From positions 1 through 42,605 of the IMG/VR virus record IMGVR_UViG_3300033149_004289: DNA of 42,605 bases. One strand, written 5' to 3'. The DNA is from a virus. Position numbers and translations under genes: made by a program. The notes beneath the pieces are model-generated. The model saw only the letters and a program-made list of their open reading frames with translations. It did not search any database and was not told where the DNA came from. Of the stretch, positions 1 to 6,953 are shown piece after piece (the first letter of the stretch is position 1; every line of letters starts with the position of its first letter).

Positions 1-330
1 CAGCTAAAACAACGTACGATTAAAGAAGATGACATTTCTTCTGATGAATTGCAAAAGCTTAATGAATTAATGAATCGATACAAAGAACTAAAAGAAATTA
101 AGGATGGAACTGATATGGAGATGAAAGTTGTATTGGAAAATATACAAGAAATACTTGCTGGTAGGAGTGTTAAGACACCTGAGTATAGCATATCTTATGT
201 TCCAGAAAAAGAAGTTGTTACTTATCCAAAAGGGAAACTTGAGAAGCTGATAGATCCAGAGTTGTTAAAACAGATTGCTCAGACTAAGAAACATGGGGGG
301 TATTATAAGATAACTATTAAGGAGGATTAG
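1..330 (+). CDS. C-terminal part of a PD-(D/E)XK (YqaJ/Cas4-like) nuclease, 5' truncated by the window edge
   Basis: The frame is open from base 1 with no upstream start, so this is the 3' end of a longer gene; 109 residues are visible. It starts with a long charged helix (repeated L/E/K heptads, about residues 17-55), then a short beta segment and a run resembling the tail of YqaJ-type phage exonucleases (Y-S-I-S-Y-V, a Lys/Leu-rich helix, then a final K-I-T-I strand). The nuclease gene cut off at the other end of the window (42100-42605) lacks exactly such a C-terminal extension, so the two are probably one gene. It ends 1 nt before the next start, so they are co-transcribed. The assignment of this half rests on resemblance and context. 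Confidence 0.55.
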   Translation, partial: QLKQRTIKEDDISSDELQKLNELMNRYKELKEIKDGTDMEMKVVLENIQEILAGRSVKTPEYSISYVPEKEVVTYPKGKLEKLIDPELLKQIAQTKKHGGYYKITIKED

Positions 331-331
331 T

Positions 332-505
332 ATGCGTGCGTATGTTTATAGAGGTAGGAAAGATAATGAACTTTATAGATATGTAGCAGATGGGACTAAC
401 TATGTTGGAAAGGCTGAAGTATATATATTGCAGAACATGAAAGGTGAATACAAGTATGTTCAGAAACATTTATTTGATAAATATTTTGAGGTGTTGAAAA
501 AATGA
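332..505 (+). CDS. Small hypothetical protein (57 aa)
   Basis: ATG at 332 follows AAGGAGGATTAGT, a near-perfect ribosome binding site that overlaps the upstream stop codon. The product is 57 residues, rich in Tyr and Lys, with no membrane segment. Its stop overlaps the next start (ATGA at 502-505), indicating translational coupling. I do not recognise the family. Confidence 0.7.
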   Translation: MRAYVYRGRKDNELYRYVADGTNYVGKAEVYILQNMKGEYKYVQKHLFDKYFEVLKK

Positions 506-942
506 GAGTAATTGGGAAGGTTGAGGGGGTTGATGATAAATATATTCAAGTGAGAATACTAACTGGGATTGTGCCTGATTATGGAAGTATTGTATATATC
601 AGGTGCAATCCAAATATGAGAACTACAAATCAAAATTCTTTGTATTGGCTATTTTGCACTTATGTTGGGGATGCACTTGGGTTATCGCCTGATGAAGTGC
701 ATGAAGGTTTTAAGATCAATATCTTGGGTAGTGGTAAAATGATAAACGGAATATTTTTCAAATTTAATAAAAGTACTAAAGCTTTAACAAGAGATGAATT
801 TATTGAATATTTTGAACGTTGTAATGAACTTGCAATAGAGTTGGGAGTTGATACTGCTCCTTTTTGGAGACAGTATGAGAAGATAAAAGAATATGTATGG
901 GAAGTTAGAGAAACAGAAACAAATTTTAAGAACCGATGTTAA
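502..942 (+). CDS. NinB-like recombination-associated phage protein (146 aa)
   Basis: The N-terminal third is a small beta-rich segment. It is followed by R-T-T-N-Q-N-S-L-Y-W-L and a helix with S-P-D-E-V-H-E, then K-S-T-K-A-L-T-R-D-E-F-I-E-Y-F-E-R and E-L-G-V-D. This pattern (RT-x-x-QN-x-x-YW, then HE, then ST-x-x-L-T-x-x-EF-x-x-Y-x-E-x-x-x-x-x-A-x-x-LG) is typical of phage NinB-type proteins, which bind single-stranded DNA and act in recombination; the function is known for the family, not shown here. Translation is coupled to the preceding gene by ATGA. It could also be an uncharacterised relative without the NinB role. Confidence 0.5.
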   Translation: MRVIGKVEGVDDKYIQVRILTGIVPDYGSIVYIRCNPNMRTTNQNSLYWLFCTYVGDALGLSPDEVHEGFKINILGSGKMINGIFFKFNKSTKALTRDEFIEYFERCNELAIELGVDTAPFWRQYEKIKEYVWEVRETETNFKNRC

Positions 943-961
943 GTTAGTGTAGGAGGATAAG

Positions 962-1192
962 ATGACATTCAAAGAAAAGAAAGATAAGATTTATAATTAT
1001 CTCACAGATTGCATGCAGGATAATCCAGATTTTACAGCGAAAGAATTAAATTCTATAGCGGATAAATTTAATTTAAAGAGAAAAGAGATGTTGCAAATTT
1101 TAGTTTTATTTCACAATGAAGGGAAATTATTTTTAACTGCAAATGCAAATGGGGATTTTGAATGTAGCTTAAACATTAAAATTTTAGATTAG
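962..1192 (+). CDS. Small hypothetical protein, possible winged-helix fold (76 aa)
   Basis: Strong ribosome binding site (GTAGGAGGATAAG) before the ATG. The protein has an amphipathic helical N-terminus with F-T-A-K-E-L-N-S-I-A and L-K-R-K-E-M-L-Q-I-L, then a Gly/Asn turn and a short beta pair. The helix-turn-helix plus wing-like order suggests a DNA-binding mini winged helix, but this is only a fold guess. No family recognised. Confidence 0.65.
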   Translation: MTFKEKKDKIYNYLTDCMQDNPDFTAKELNSIADKFNLKRKEMLQILVLFHNEGKLFLTANANGDFECSLNIKILD

Positions 1193-1251
1193 ATAAGGAG
1201 GTGTAATATAAAAGTACACGAAAATTAAATTTTATAAACAAGGAGGAGAAA

Positions 1252-1473
1252 ATGAATAGTGCAAAATATATAGTTGTGTATACAAGTGAAAAGGGGCAAG
1301 AATTTAGATTTTTTAATGATAGAGATGAGGGGGCAAACTTCTTTTTTGACTTAATACAAATGCGTGATGAGAATAATATTCCGGGGATAGTTTATTTTTG
1401 TGAGGTGACAGCAGCAGTTTTGACAGGCGTTAAGTCTATGCCTAAAAAAATAGGAGGAGAAAAAAATGTATGA
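1252..1473 (+). CDS. Small hypothetical protein (73 aa)
   Basis: ATG preceded by AAGGAGGAGAAA. The product starts with an alternating beta pattern (Y-I-V-V-Y-T) and contains F-F-N-D-R-D-E-G-A-N-F-F-F-D-L, then a short C-terminal basic tail. It overlaps the start of the disrupted small gene at 1466. Not recognised; one of a run of small accessory genes. Confidence 0.65.
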   Translation: MNSAKYIVVYTSEKGQEFRFFNDRDEGANFFFDLIQMRDENNIPGIVYFCEVTAAVLTGVKSMPKKIGGEKNV

Positions 1474-1629
1474 TGATGATTTGAAAGAAAATTAAATTTA
1501 TTTAAAACTAATATTTTTAATAATAATTTAGATGCTTATAATAAAGTTATTGATTCAATTAATAAAAGTAATTTATCTGTATTTGATTTTATAGAAGATA
1601 TAAAGGAGGTTTTAAAACAAAAATATTAA
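1466..1629 (+). pseudogene. Small gene broken by an apparent one-base frameshift
   Basis: An ATG at 1466 has a good ribosome binding site (TAGGAGGAGAAAAAA) but reads only nine codons (M-Y-D-D-D-L-K-E-N) before TAA at 1493-1495. In the -1 frame an uninterrupted, typically AT-rich coding stretch runs from about 1480 to the stop at 1627-1629, with no ATG, GTG or TTG start. One extra A in the AAAATTAAA stretch would join them into a protein of about 54 residues, ending D-F-I-E-D-I-K-E-V-L-K-Q-K-Y. I see no classical slippery heptamer, so mutation or sequence error is more likely than programmed frameshifting. Confidence 0.5.
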
Positions 1630-1645
1630 ATTTTGGAGGCATAAG

Positions 1646-1873
1646 ATGGGACAAACTAATAAATTGAATATGTTTAAACATGATTTAAGGAATTTGCTAA
1701 GAAAATATAATGCGGAAATTGAATTTGTTTTTGATTATGGTTATTGGGGGACATGGTTAAAAGATGAAAGATTTGTGGTAAGATTTATGAATGAAGATAT
1801 GGATTATCTTTTAACAAAAGGTTATGCTATTAATGGAGATAATTTAGAAGTTAGTGGGAGGAAAGAAAAATGA
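1646..1873 (+). CDS. Small hypothetical protein (75 aa)
   Basis: ATG follows TTGGAGGCATAAG. The 75 residues contain an aromatic patch (F-D-Y-G-Y-W-G-T-W) and an acidic-basic C-terminus. The stop overlaps the next ATG (ATGA at 1870-1873), so the two are translationally coupled. Not recognised. Confidence 0.65.
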   Translation: MGQTNKLNMFKHDLRNLLRKYNAEIEFVFDYGYWGTWLKDERFVVRFMNEDMDYLLTKGYAINGDNLEVSGRKEK

Positions 1874-2040
1874 AAGTTGAAGTTATGGTTGGTGTAATTA
1901 ATGCTAATTGGCGAGTTTTATCTAAGTTAGGATCACATGTCATTATTAATGACAGTGAAGTATATTGTTATGATAAAAATTATAATAAAGTTATTCTTGA
2001 TTATTCTACTTTAAAAAGAATTTATAAGGAGGCATTATGA
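1870..2040 (+). CDS. Small hypothetical protein (56 aa)
   Basis: Too short for usual ORF cut-offs. The ATG at 1870 overlaps the preceding stop, and GGGAGGAAAGAAAA just upstream supplies a ribosome binding site. The protein has a beta-rich pattern (V-E-V-M-V-G-V-I-N) and ends Y-K-E-A-L. The ribosome binding site of the next gene (AAGGAGG) lies inside its last codons, which supports a coupled operon. No family recognised. Confidence 0.6.
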   Translation: MKVEVMVGVINANWRVLSKLGSHVIINDSEVYCYDKNYNKVILDYSTLKRIYKEAL

Positions 2041-2111
2041 GTGAAGCAGGATTTTGGATAGTTGTAATTTTATTTCTGTTTCTTTTAATTACATTATTGG
2101 GCGATAAATAA
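2037..2111 (+). CDS. Membrane micropeptide (24 aa)
   Basis: ATG at 2037 overlaps the previous stop (ATGA) and is preceded by AAGGAGGCATT, an ideal ribosome binding site. The 24-residue product is one hydrophobic helix (W-I-V-V-I-L-F-L-F-L-L-I-T-L-L) flanked by S-E-A-G and G-D-K, so it should sit in the inner membrane. Its stop abuts the next ATG at 2112. The signal is the combination of strong initiation, overlap and a clean membrane helix; the role is unknown. Confidence 0.55.
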   Translation: MSEAGFWIVVILFLFLLITLLGDK

Positions 2112-2444
2112 ATGGATATAAAAAAAGCGGATTTGGTATTCCAATCTATATTGAATAGTATGAATATTAAATTTACTACCGAATATCGGTTTTGTGACAC
2201 ACGAAGATGGCGTGCAGATTATTATTTACCAGATTATATGACGTTGGTTGAGATTGAAGGGGGGGCATGGGTAAATGGCCGGCACACCAGGCCTTATGGC
2301 TATGAAAATGACTGTGAGAAATATAACAAAGCAACATTAATGGGGTTTAAGGTTATTCGCTTTACAACAACTATGATTAATAAGAGGCCTGGATATGTGG
2401 TAGGCGTTTTAAGAGAAATTAAAGGAGAGGTTGATGAAGATTAA
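2112..2444 (+). CDS. Vsr/DUF559-like phage endonuclease (110 aa)
   Basis: The central block R-R-W-R-A-D-Y-Y-L-P-D, then L-V-E-I-E-G-G-A-W, then R-H-T-R-P-x-G-Y-E-N-D-C-E-K-Y-N-x-A, and finally G-F-K-V-I-R-F-T fits a family of short phage endonucleases with the restriction-endonuclease-like fold. The D of R-A-D and the E of E-I-E-G are the expected metal ligands. Related proteins are annotated as Vsr-like or DUF559 nucleases and are thought to act in recombination or repair. The length is complete for the family. It overlaps the thioredoxin gene downstream by 11 nt and belongs to the early DNA-metabolism run. Confidence 0.7.
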   Translation: MDIKKADLVFQSILNSMNIKFTTEYRFCDTRRWRADYYLPDYMTLVEIEGGAWVNGRHTRPYGYENDCEKYNKATLMGFKVIRFTTTMINKRPGYVVGVLREIKGEVDED

Positions 2445-2706
2445 GATTATAGATTTTTATAGTGATAGTTGTGTCCCTTGCAAGAGGGTTGATGAACATT
2501 TAAAGAATATTATTGATAAATATGATTTCATTGAACTTGAAAAAGTTAATGTTGATAATGAAACGCATCCATTAATGAATTTGGTTACAGCATTGCCTAC
2601 GTTGGTTGTCTTAGATGAAGGTGGTAATATTATTGAAACAATTGTTGGGGCTTTGCCTTATAACAAGTTACGAGGGGAATTGTTAGGGGCTGCTAATGAA
2701 AGTTGA
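2434..2706 (+). CDS. Thioredoxin-like protein (90 aa)
   Basis: Thioredoxin fold: I-I-D-F-Y-S-D-S-C-V-P-C-K at residues 5-17 gives the redox-active CxxC (C13-V-P-C16), and the cis-proline loop is seen as A-L-P-T-L-V-V-L. It is slightly shorter than bacterial thioredoxin and resembles phage thioredoxin/glutaredoxin-like proteins that may reduce ribonucleotide reductase or assist a polymerase. ATG at 2434 is preferred over the TTG at 2431 because AAAGGAGAGG then has normal spacing. The stop overlaps the metallophosphoesterase start at 2696. No ribonucleotide reductase is visible in the window. Confidence 0.85.
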   Translation: MKIKIIDFYSDSCVPCKRVDEHLKNIIDKYDFIELEKVNVDNETHPLMNLVTALPTLVVLDEGGNIIETIVGALPYNKLRGELLGAANES

Positions 2707-4561
2707 TAGGGATACTTGGATGAGAGCAAACGTAATATATAATGAATATTTAAGACTTGAGCATACACCAATTTCGCGAGCAAAATTGTCTAATTTACTT
2801 GGTGTTAGTGATAGATTAGCGGGGAATATTTTATTTGCTATTGAGAATAAGAATATATTAAAATTTGATCCAGAGATATTTTCAACAAGCCATTCTACTG
2901 TTGAATTATGTTTTGGTGATGTACATATTCCTTTCCAGGATGACCTTGCTATCCAAACGATGTTTGGATATTTGGAAGAAAATAATATTATCCCCAATAT
3001 TATTATTATTCTTGGGGATTTGATAGATTTTTATAAAATATCTTCGTTTGTTAAAGACCCTAAAAAAAAGAGTGTGAAAGAAGAAATTGATTTAGCAAAG
3101 AAATTTCTATATGATTTACGTGAGTATTTTCCTGATAGTAAGATTGTTTATAAAAATGGGAATCACGAATGTGTTACGTGGGATACAGAAATATTGACTA
3201 AAGATGGTTGGAAGTTGGCTAATGATATTACCCAAGATGATGATGTCGCCCAGTTTAATTTAGATACTGGGGTTATATCTTTTGCCAAACCTATTAAAAT
3301 AAGCAAATATGATGTTGATAAAACCGTTACAGTTAAGACTAATCAAGGGTTGGAAAAGGTTACATTAAATCATTCTTTGGTTGTTGATAATAAGAGGGTT
3401 AAAGTTAGTGATATAATGCAGAATGGGTTTACTCAGTTGCAACAGCGGTTTGCTGGGGATTTAGCGATAGAATATCGTGGTAAGTTGAATTATTCTGATG
3501 ATTATTTAAGACTATTAACATGGGTTATAATGGATGGAACTTGGTGGATAGCAAGCGAAGGCAAGATGAGAGTCCAGTTTAAATTATCAAAACAGAGAAA
3601 GATAGAGTCTTTAAAAAGACTTTTAAAGAGATTAAATATTCCATATACGTTTAAACCAGCAACAAAATGCAAGATGAATAAGTTACAACCTTATATGATA
3701 AGAATATATGGCAAGTATGCAAGAAAGATTATCAATGATTTGAATAGAACGAAGGAATTCCCGAGAGATTGGGCATTTAAATTGACTAAAAAACAATTAT
3801 TGTCAATTGTTGAAACTATTGGGGCAACTGATGGGAGGCAACATTATAATCATGTAGTATGGACATCGATTAGTAAAAACAATATTGATGTAATTCAGTT
3901 GGCTTGTGTATTTAATGGAATACCTTGTAAATATACTAAAGTAAAGCATAAAGGTGGATTTAAGAGTGATAAACAACTATATAGGGTTAGCATTTACCCA
4001 AATGGTTTGTTTTCTTCGCATGCAAGTTTTTCTGTTGCAAAGGAACCTGATACGGTTGTTGCTATTACAATGCCTAAAGAAACTTTGATAACCCGTGTAG
4101 ATGGCCGTGTAAATTTTACTGGCAATAGTAGAATGCAAAAGTATTTAATATCACAAGCAAAAGAAATTTATGATTTGGTTGAGGATTTACTTCAGGAAAA
4201 ACTTAATCTTAAAGAATTGAATATTGAATACAAAATAGTACCGTTTAAGATTGGGAACTTGTGGCACTTGCACGGGCATGAGAAAGCAGGTGGCAGTTAT
4301 AATCCTGAGTATATTACCAATGTAATGTGGAAATATATTCATGATAATTTTATTGTTGGGCATTTTCATAGAACGCAGGAGAAGATATTTAAGAGAATAG
4401 ATGGGAGAACGTATTGGGGGGGGGCGGTAGGTTATTTAGCGGGTGAGATGGAGTATGCGATTCTTAATAATTGGTCACAAGGTTTTGCGATTATTAAGTA
4501 TGATGATAAAGGTAATTTTAGGGCGGAACTTAAAAAGGTATATGATGGAAATGTATATTAG
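2696..4561 (+). CDS. Metallophosphoesterase interrupted by an intein (621 aa precursor)
   Basis: The host protein has an N-terminal helix-turn-helix-like segment (about residues 8-55) and a calcineurin-like metallophosphoesterase domain. The metal-binding motifs appear in order: G-D-V-H (74-77), G-D-L-I-D (107-111), G-N-H-E (155-158), then after the intein H-L-H-G-H and G-H-F-H. Residues 159-477 are an intein inserted directly after the catalytic G-N-H-E, so the precursor should be inactive until splicing, which would rejoin G-N-H-E to S-R-M-Q-K-Y-L, the normal family sequence. The spliced enzyme would be about 302 residues. Phage relatives are proposed to act on DNA ends or nucleotides; the substrate is unknown. 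ATG overlaps the thioredoxin stop. Confidence 0.9.
   Translation: MKVDRDTWMRANVIYNEYLRLEHTPISRAKLSNLLGVSDRLAGNILFAIENKNILKFDPEIFSTSHSTVELCFGDVHIPFQDDLAIQTMFGYLEENNIIPNIIIILGDLIDFYKISSFVKDPKKKSVKEEIDLAKKFLYDLREYFPDSKIVYKNGNHECVTWDTEILTKDGWKLANDITQDDDVAQFNLDTGVISFAKPIKISKYDVDKTVTVKTNQGLEKVTLNHSLVVDNKRVKVSDIMQNGFTQLQQRFAGDLAIEYRGKLNYSDDYLRLLTWVIMDGTWWIASEGKMRVQFKLSKQRKIESLKRLLKRLNIPYTFKPATKCKMNKLQPYMIRIYGKYARKIINDLNRTKEFPRDWAFKLTKKQLLSIVETIGATDGRQHYNHVVWTSISKNNIDVIQLACVFNGIPCKYTKVKHKGGFKSDKQLYRVSIYPNGLFSSHASFSVAKEPDTVVAITMPKETLITRVDGRVNFTGNSRMQKYLISQAKEIYDLVEDLLQEKLNLKELNIEYKIVPFKIGNLWHLHGHEKAGGSYNPEYITNVMWKYIHDNFIVGHFHRTQEKIFKRIDGRTYWGGAVGYLAGEMEYAILNNWSQGFAIIKYDDKGNFRAELKKVYDGNVY
3170..4126 (+). 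mobile_element. Intein with LAGLIDADG homing endonuclease (319 aa)
   Basis: The inserted segment begins with Cys in C-V-T-W-D-T-E-I-L-T, the classical splicing block A. It has a block B-like V-T-L-N-H-S (His at intein residue 68) and ends F-T-G-N before a Ser nucleophile in the C-extein. Between the splicing blocks lie two degenerate LAGLIDADG motifs, L-L-T-W-V-I-M-D-G (115-123) and L-L-S-I-V-E-T-I-G-A-T-D-G (210-222), both keeping the metal-binding Asp, so the endonuclease may still be active. The penultimate residue is Gly instead of the usual His, a known but less common variant. Boundaries follow from restoration of the host motif. Confidence 0.9.
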
Positions 4562-4584
4562 AATGTATATTAGTAGGAGGACTT

Positions 4585-5040
4585 ATGATTTTTGAAGAAA
4601 CATTGCCTGAAGAATTAAAAAGGTTAGGGTTTAGAGGAGTAATCGCTTATGAAGCAGTTTTCTATTCAGGGGTTAAAAAAACGAGAAAAAGATATTGTAT
4701 TATTACTCTTGAAAAAAATGAAGATGAGTACATATATCATATATATGTGGCGTATAGAAGTAAGAATGGAGCGTTAAGATCTTCACATGTTTATGATTTG
4801 TTTATTTATGATATAGATATCCCAGGTTTTCATTTAATATCTTGCCCATCCATTTCGGGGGTCAATGAATTAATAATATATGTTGATAAAGATGGGGATT
4901 TTAAAGTTTTTGTTGAATGTGAAACAACATTTGAATTTGGGTTGAAAGAATTAGGTAATATTGAGAAGATATCGGGATTAAGGCTGTGGATGATTGATAA
5001 TGTAGAATACAGGAAAGGTCTTTTAAAGAAATTTAATTAA
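4585..5040 (+). CDS. Hypothetical protein (151 aa)
   Basis: ATG preceded by TAGTAGGAGGACTT. The product is a mixed alpha/beta protein with many Tyr and Ile residues and a beta-rich middle (Y-I-Y-H-I-Y-V-A-Y-R). No signal peptide, membrane helix or recognised motif. It is the last gene before the late promoter, so it probably belongs to the upstream operon. Confidence 0.7.
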   Translation: MIFEETLPEELKRLGFRGVIAYEAVFYSGVKKTRKRYCIITLEKNEDEYIYHIYVAYRSKNGALRSSHVYDLFIYDIDIPGFHLISCPSISGVNELIIYVDKDGDFKVFVECETTFEFGLKELGNIEKISGLRLWMIDNVEYRKGLLKKFN

Positions 5041-5042
5041 AC

Positions 5043-5060
5043 TTGTGATTTTTTTCACAT
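5043..5060. promoter_or_regulatory. Operator-like inverted repeat overlapping the late promoter -35 box
   Basis: TTGTGA-N6-TCACAT spans the -35 box. Two further copies of the same motif with the same N6 spacing (TTGTGA-N6-TCACAA) occur at 37773-37790 and 37793-37810. A dimeric regulator binding here would occlude the -35 element. Confidence 0.5.
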
Positions 5061-5071
5061 TATGTTATAAT
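5043..5071 (+). promoter_or_regulatory. Probable late (virion operon) promoter
   Basis: TTGTGA at 5043-5048, a 17-nt spacer and a perfect TATAAT at 5066-5071 form a sigma70-type promoter. It lies between the stop of the preceding gene (5040) and the portal start (5101). Transcription would begin near 5078 and drive the structural genes. Confidence 0.7.
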
Positions 5072-5100
5072 TCCTCTGTATTATATACAGGGGGATCTTT

Positions 5101-6951
5101 TTGTCTAAAAAGAAAGATAAATCAATCCAAAGTGTTTATGCGAAGTTGTTGAGACTTGAACGTATCTCAATAGAGAAAGAAGATAAAATTAAAAATAATT
5201 GGGAACGATATGAAAATTTCTTTTTAGGTGCTCATTGGGATAATTCAAGTAAAACACCTGTCTATACTTATAACTCTTCTGGTACACGTATTATGTTGCG
5301 TGATTTTGATGATGATAATTTACAAGTTAAAATGCCTAAACGAACTCAGAATGAAATTTGGATACAGGTACAAAGTGAATTAGCTTTATATGTAAAGCAG
5401 AATTATTACATACAGGTAATGCCACGTTCTTTTAGTGATGATGTAAAAGAAAAGGCTTGGAAACAAAACTTGTATTTACGTTCTGTGTTGAGAGATGATT
5501 TTCTTGTTGAAACTTTACGTATGTTTCAGGATATTATCCTGTTCGGTACTGGATTGTTTAAGATAGTTAAAGTAAATGTTAAAGAACATGATGTACCGTT
5601 TAGAGTAATTAGAGTGTCACCGAAGGAAATTAGCATTGATCCTAACGTAGATAGATTTGAAGATATAAATTGGATTATACATAATATTGAAAAATATATT
5701 TTTGAATTAAAAGATAAATATCCCGATACGTTTAAGGTTGAAGCTGAGTTAGATGATTATTCTGTTATTAAAGTCAAAGAGTTTTGGGTCAAAGAAAAGA
5801 ATGTGTGGAAGCGTTATTTGGTTTATGGTGGCAAAATATTAAATGAAAAAGAGGCTCAAGAAGTTGAGTATCCTTATCATCCGTTCGCTTGGTTTACTGC
5901 GAATATGCGTGTGAAAGGTGCATGGGGGATAAGTGAAGTTGAGCAGATTTTAGAGTACCAAAAAATGATAAATAAGAGATTGTCTCAGTATGATTACTAT
6001 CTTAACTATCTTGTTGTGCCTGCTGTTAGTGTTGATGGTAATCTTGATCCTAATGAGGCGAAAAAATTTCCAATCAAGGCTGGTGAATATTACGTTACAA
6101 GAGGTGGACGTGGTGTAAATGCAATTTCATTACAACAGGCTCCTGAAAGTTATTTCCATAATAGTATAAATATTGCAAGAGATAGTATGCAAAGAACTAC
6201 AGGTGTTACACGTGTTGTTGAAGGAATGAATGAACAAGGTGTATATTCAGCAAAGCATTTTGCAAATATATATGAAAGTGCTATAACAAGGTTGAAACTT
6301 AAAGAAGTTTTTTATAAAAAAGGATTTAGAGAATTAGGCAGAACGTTGCTTAAGTGGGGGGTTGATTATTTAGGTAAAAGTGGATATTTTATTATATATG
6401 ATGAAAATAAGGATAAAGATGTTAAAGTTACATCAGACGATTTAAGGTTTGAAAGAATGGAAGTTAAGATGTTTACTTCGGATGCTAACTTACTTGATCC
6501 ACTTACAAGGATTGATTACTTAATTAAGATGAAGCAGTATGCCCCTGAGATTGATAGCAAAGAAATCATTATGGCTACTGAAAAACTATTCCCAACTTAT
6601 TTTACCGAAGAATATATTGATGCAATTAAGAAGCAGATTGAAATGGATAGAGATAAAGTTAATAGTGCTTATCAACAAATGAAACAAGCGAAACAACAGA
6701 AGGCAGAAACCCCTCAAATGCCTTCCCAACCACCAGCTGGGGGTGAACAAACCCCCGCTGAAGCTGGTGGGATAGTTGATCAAACTTTAGAAATACTTAA
6801 GCCGCTGATTGATGAGTTAATACAGAGGGGGAATAAAGAAGAAGATATAATTAATTCACTATCTCAAGCGATACAAGTTGAAATACAGAAAGGGATAAAT
6901 GATCCGAATCAAATTGCTAAAGATATAGAAAATATTATTAGGGGAGGCTAA
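5101..6951 (+). CDS. Portal protein (P22-like, 616 aa)
   Basis: Forms the dodecameric ring through which DNA is packaged. Recognisable portal features include an early N-N-W-E-R-Y-E-N-F-F-L-G segment, the core R-V-S-P-K-E-I-S-I-D-P, and W-G-I-S-E-V-E-Q-I-L-E-Y-Q-K-M-I-N-K-R-L followed by a long helical stem. The C-terminus has a Gln/Pro-rich linker (about residues 535-560) and a helical tail. The start is TTG at 5101, served by CAGGGGGATC; no ATG is better placed. Length is normal for podovirus portals. The scaffold gene follows after 2 nt. The C-terminal linker is encoded by a strong DNA hairpin (6730-6770). Confidence 0.9.
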   Translation: MSKKKDKSIQSVYAKLLRLERISIEKEDKIKNNWERYENFFLGAHWDNSSKTPVYTYNSSGTRIMLRDFDDDNLQVKMPKRTQNEIWIQVQSELALYVKQNYYIQVMPRSFSDDVKEKAWKQNLYLRSVLRDDFLVETLRMFQDIILFGTGLFKIVKVNVKEHDVPFRVIRVSPKEISIDPNVDRFEDINWIIHNIEKYIFELKDKYPDTFKVEAELDDYSVIKVKEFWVKEKNVWKRYLVYGGKILNEKEAQEVEYPYHPFAWFTANMRVKGAWGISEVEQILEYQKMINKRLSQYDYYLNYLVVPAVSVDGNLDPNEAKKFPIKAGEYYVTRGGRGVNAISLQQAPESYFHNSINIARDSMQRTTGVTRVVEGMNEQGVYSAKHFANIYESAITRLKLKEVFYKKGFRELGRTLLKWGVDYLGKSGYFIIYDENKDKDVKVTSDDLRFERMEVKMFTSDANLLDPLTRIDYLIKMKQYAPEIDSKEIIMATEKLFPTYFTEEYIDAIKKQIEMDRDKVNSAYQQMKQAKQQKAETPQMPSQPPAGGEQTPAEAGGIVDQTLEILKPLIDELIQRGNKEEDIINSLSQAIQVEIQKGINDPNQIAKDIENIIRGG

Positions 6952-6953
6952 TT

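Noticed and set aside
1193-1251. AAGGAGGTG at 1196-1204 with no following start codon
   Set aside because: Orphan ribosome binding site, perhaps the trace of a lost small gene; no coding frame can be supported.
1486-1500. Programmed -1 frameshift in the small broken gene
   Set aside because: No X-XXY-YYZ slippery heptamer in the zero frame and no obvious downstream stimulatory structure.
2950-3019. Isolated perfect stems in other genes (2950-2970, 2990-3019, 13657-13672, 16674-16714, 20940-20965)
   Set aside because: Their density is about what base composition predicts over 40 kb; only the cluster at 33.2-36.0 kb is clearly in excess.
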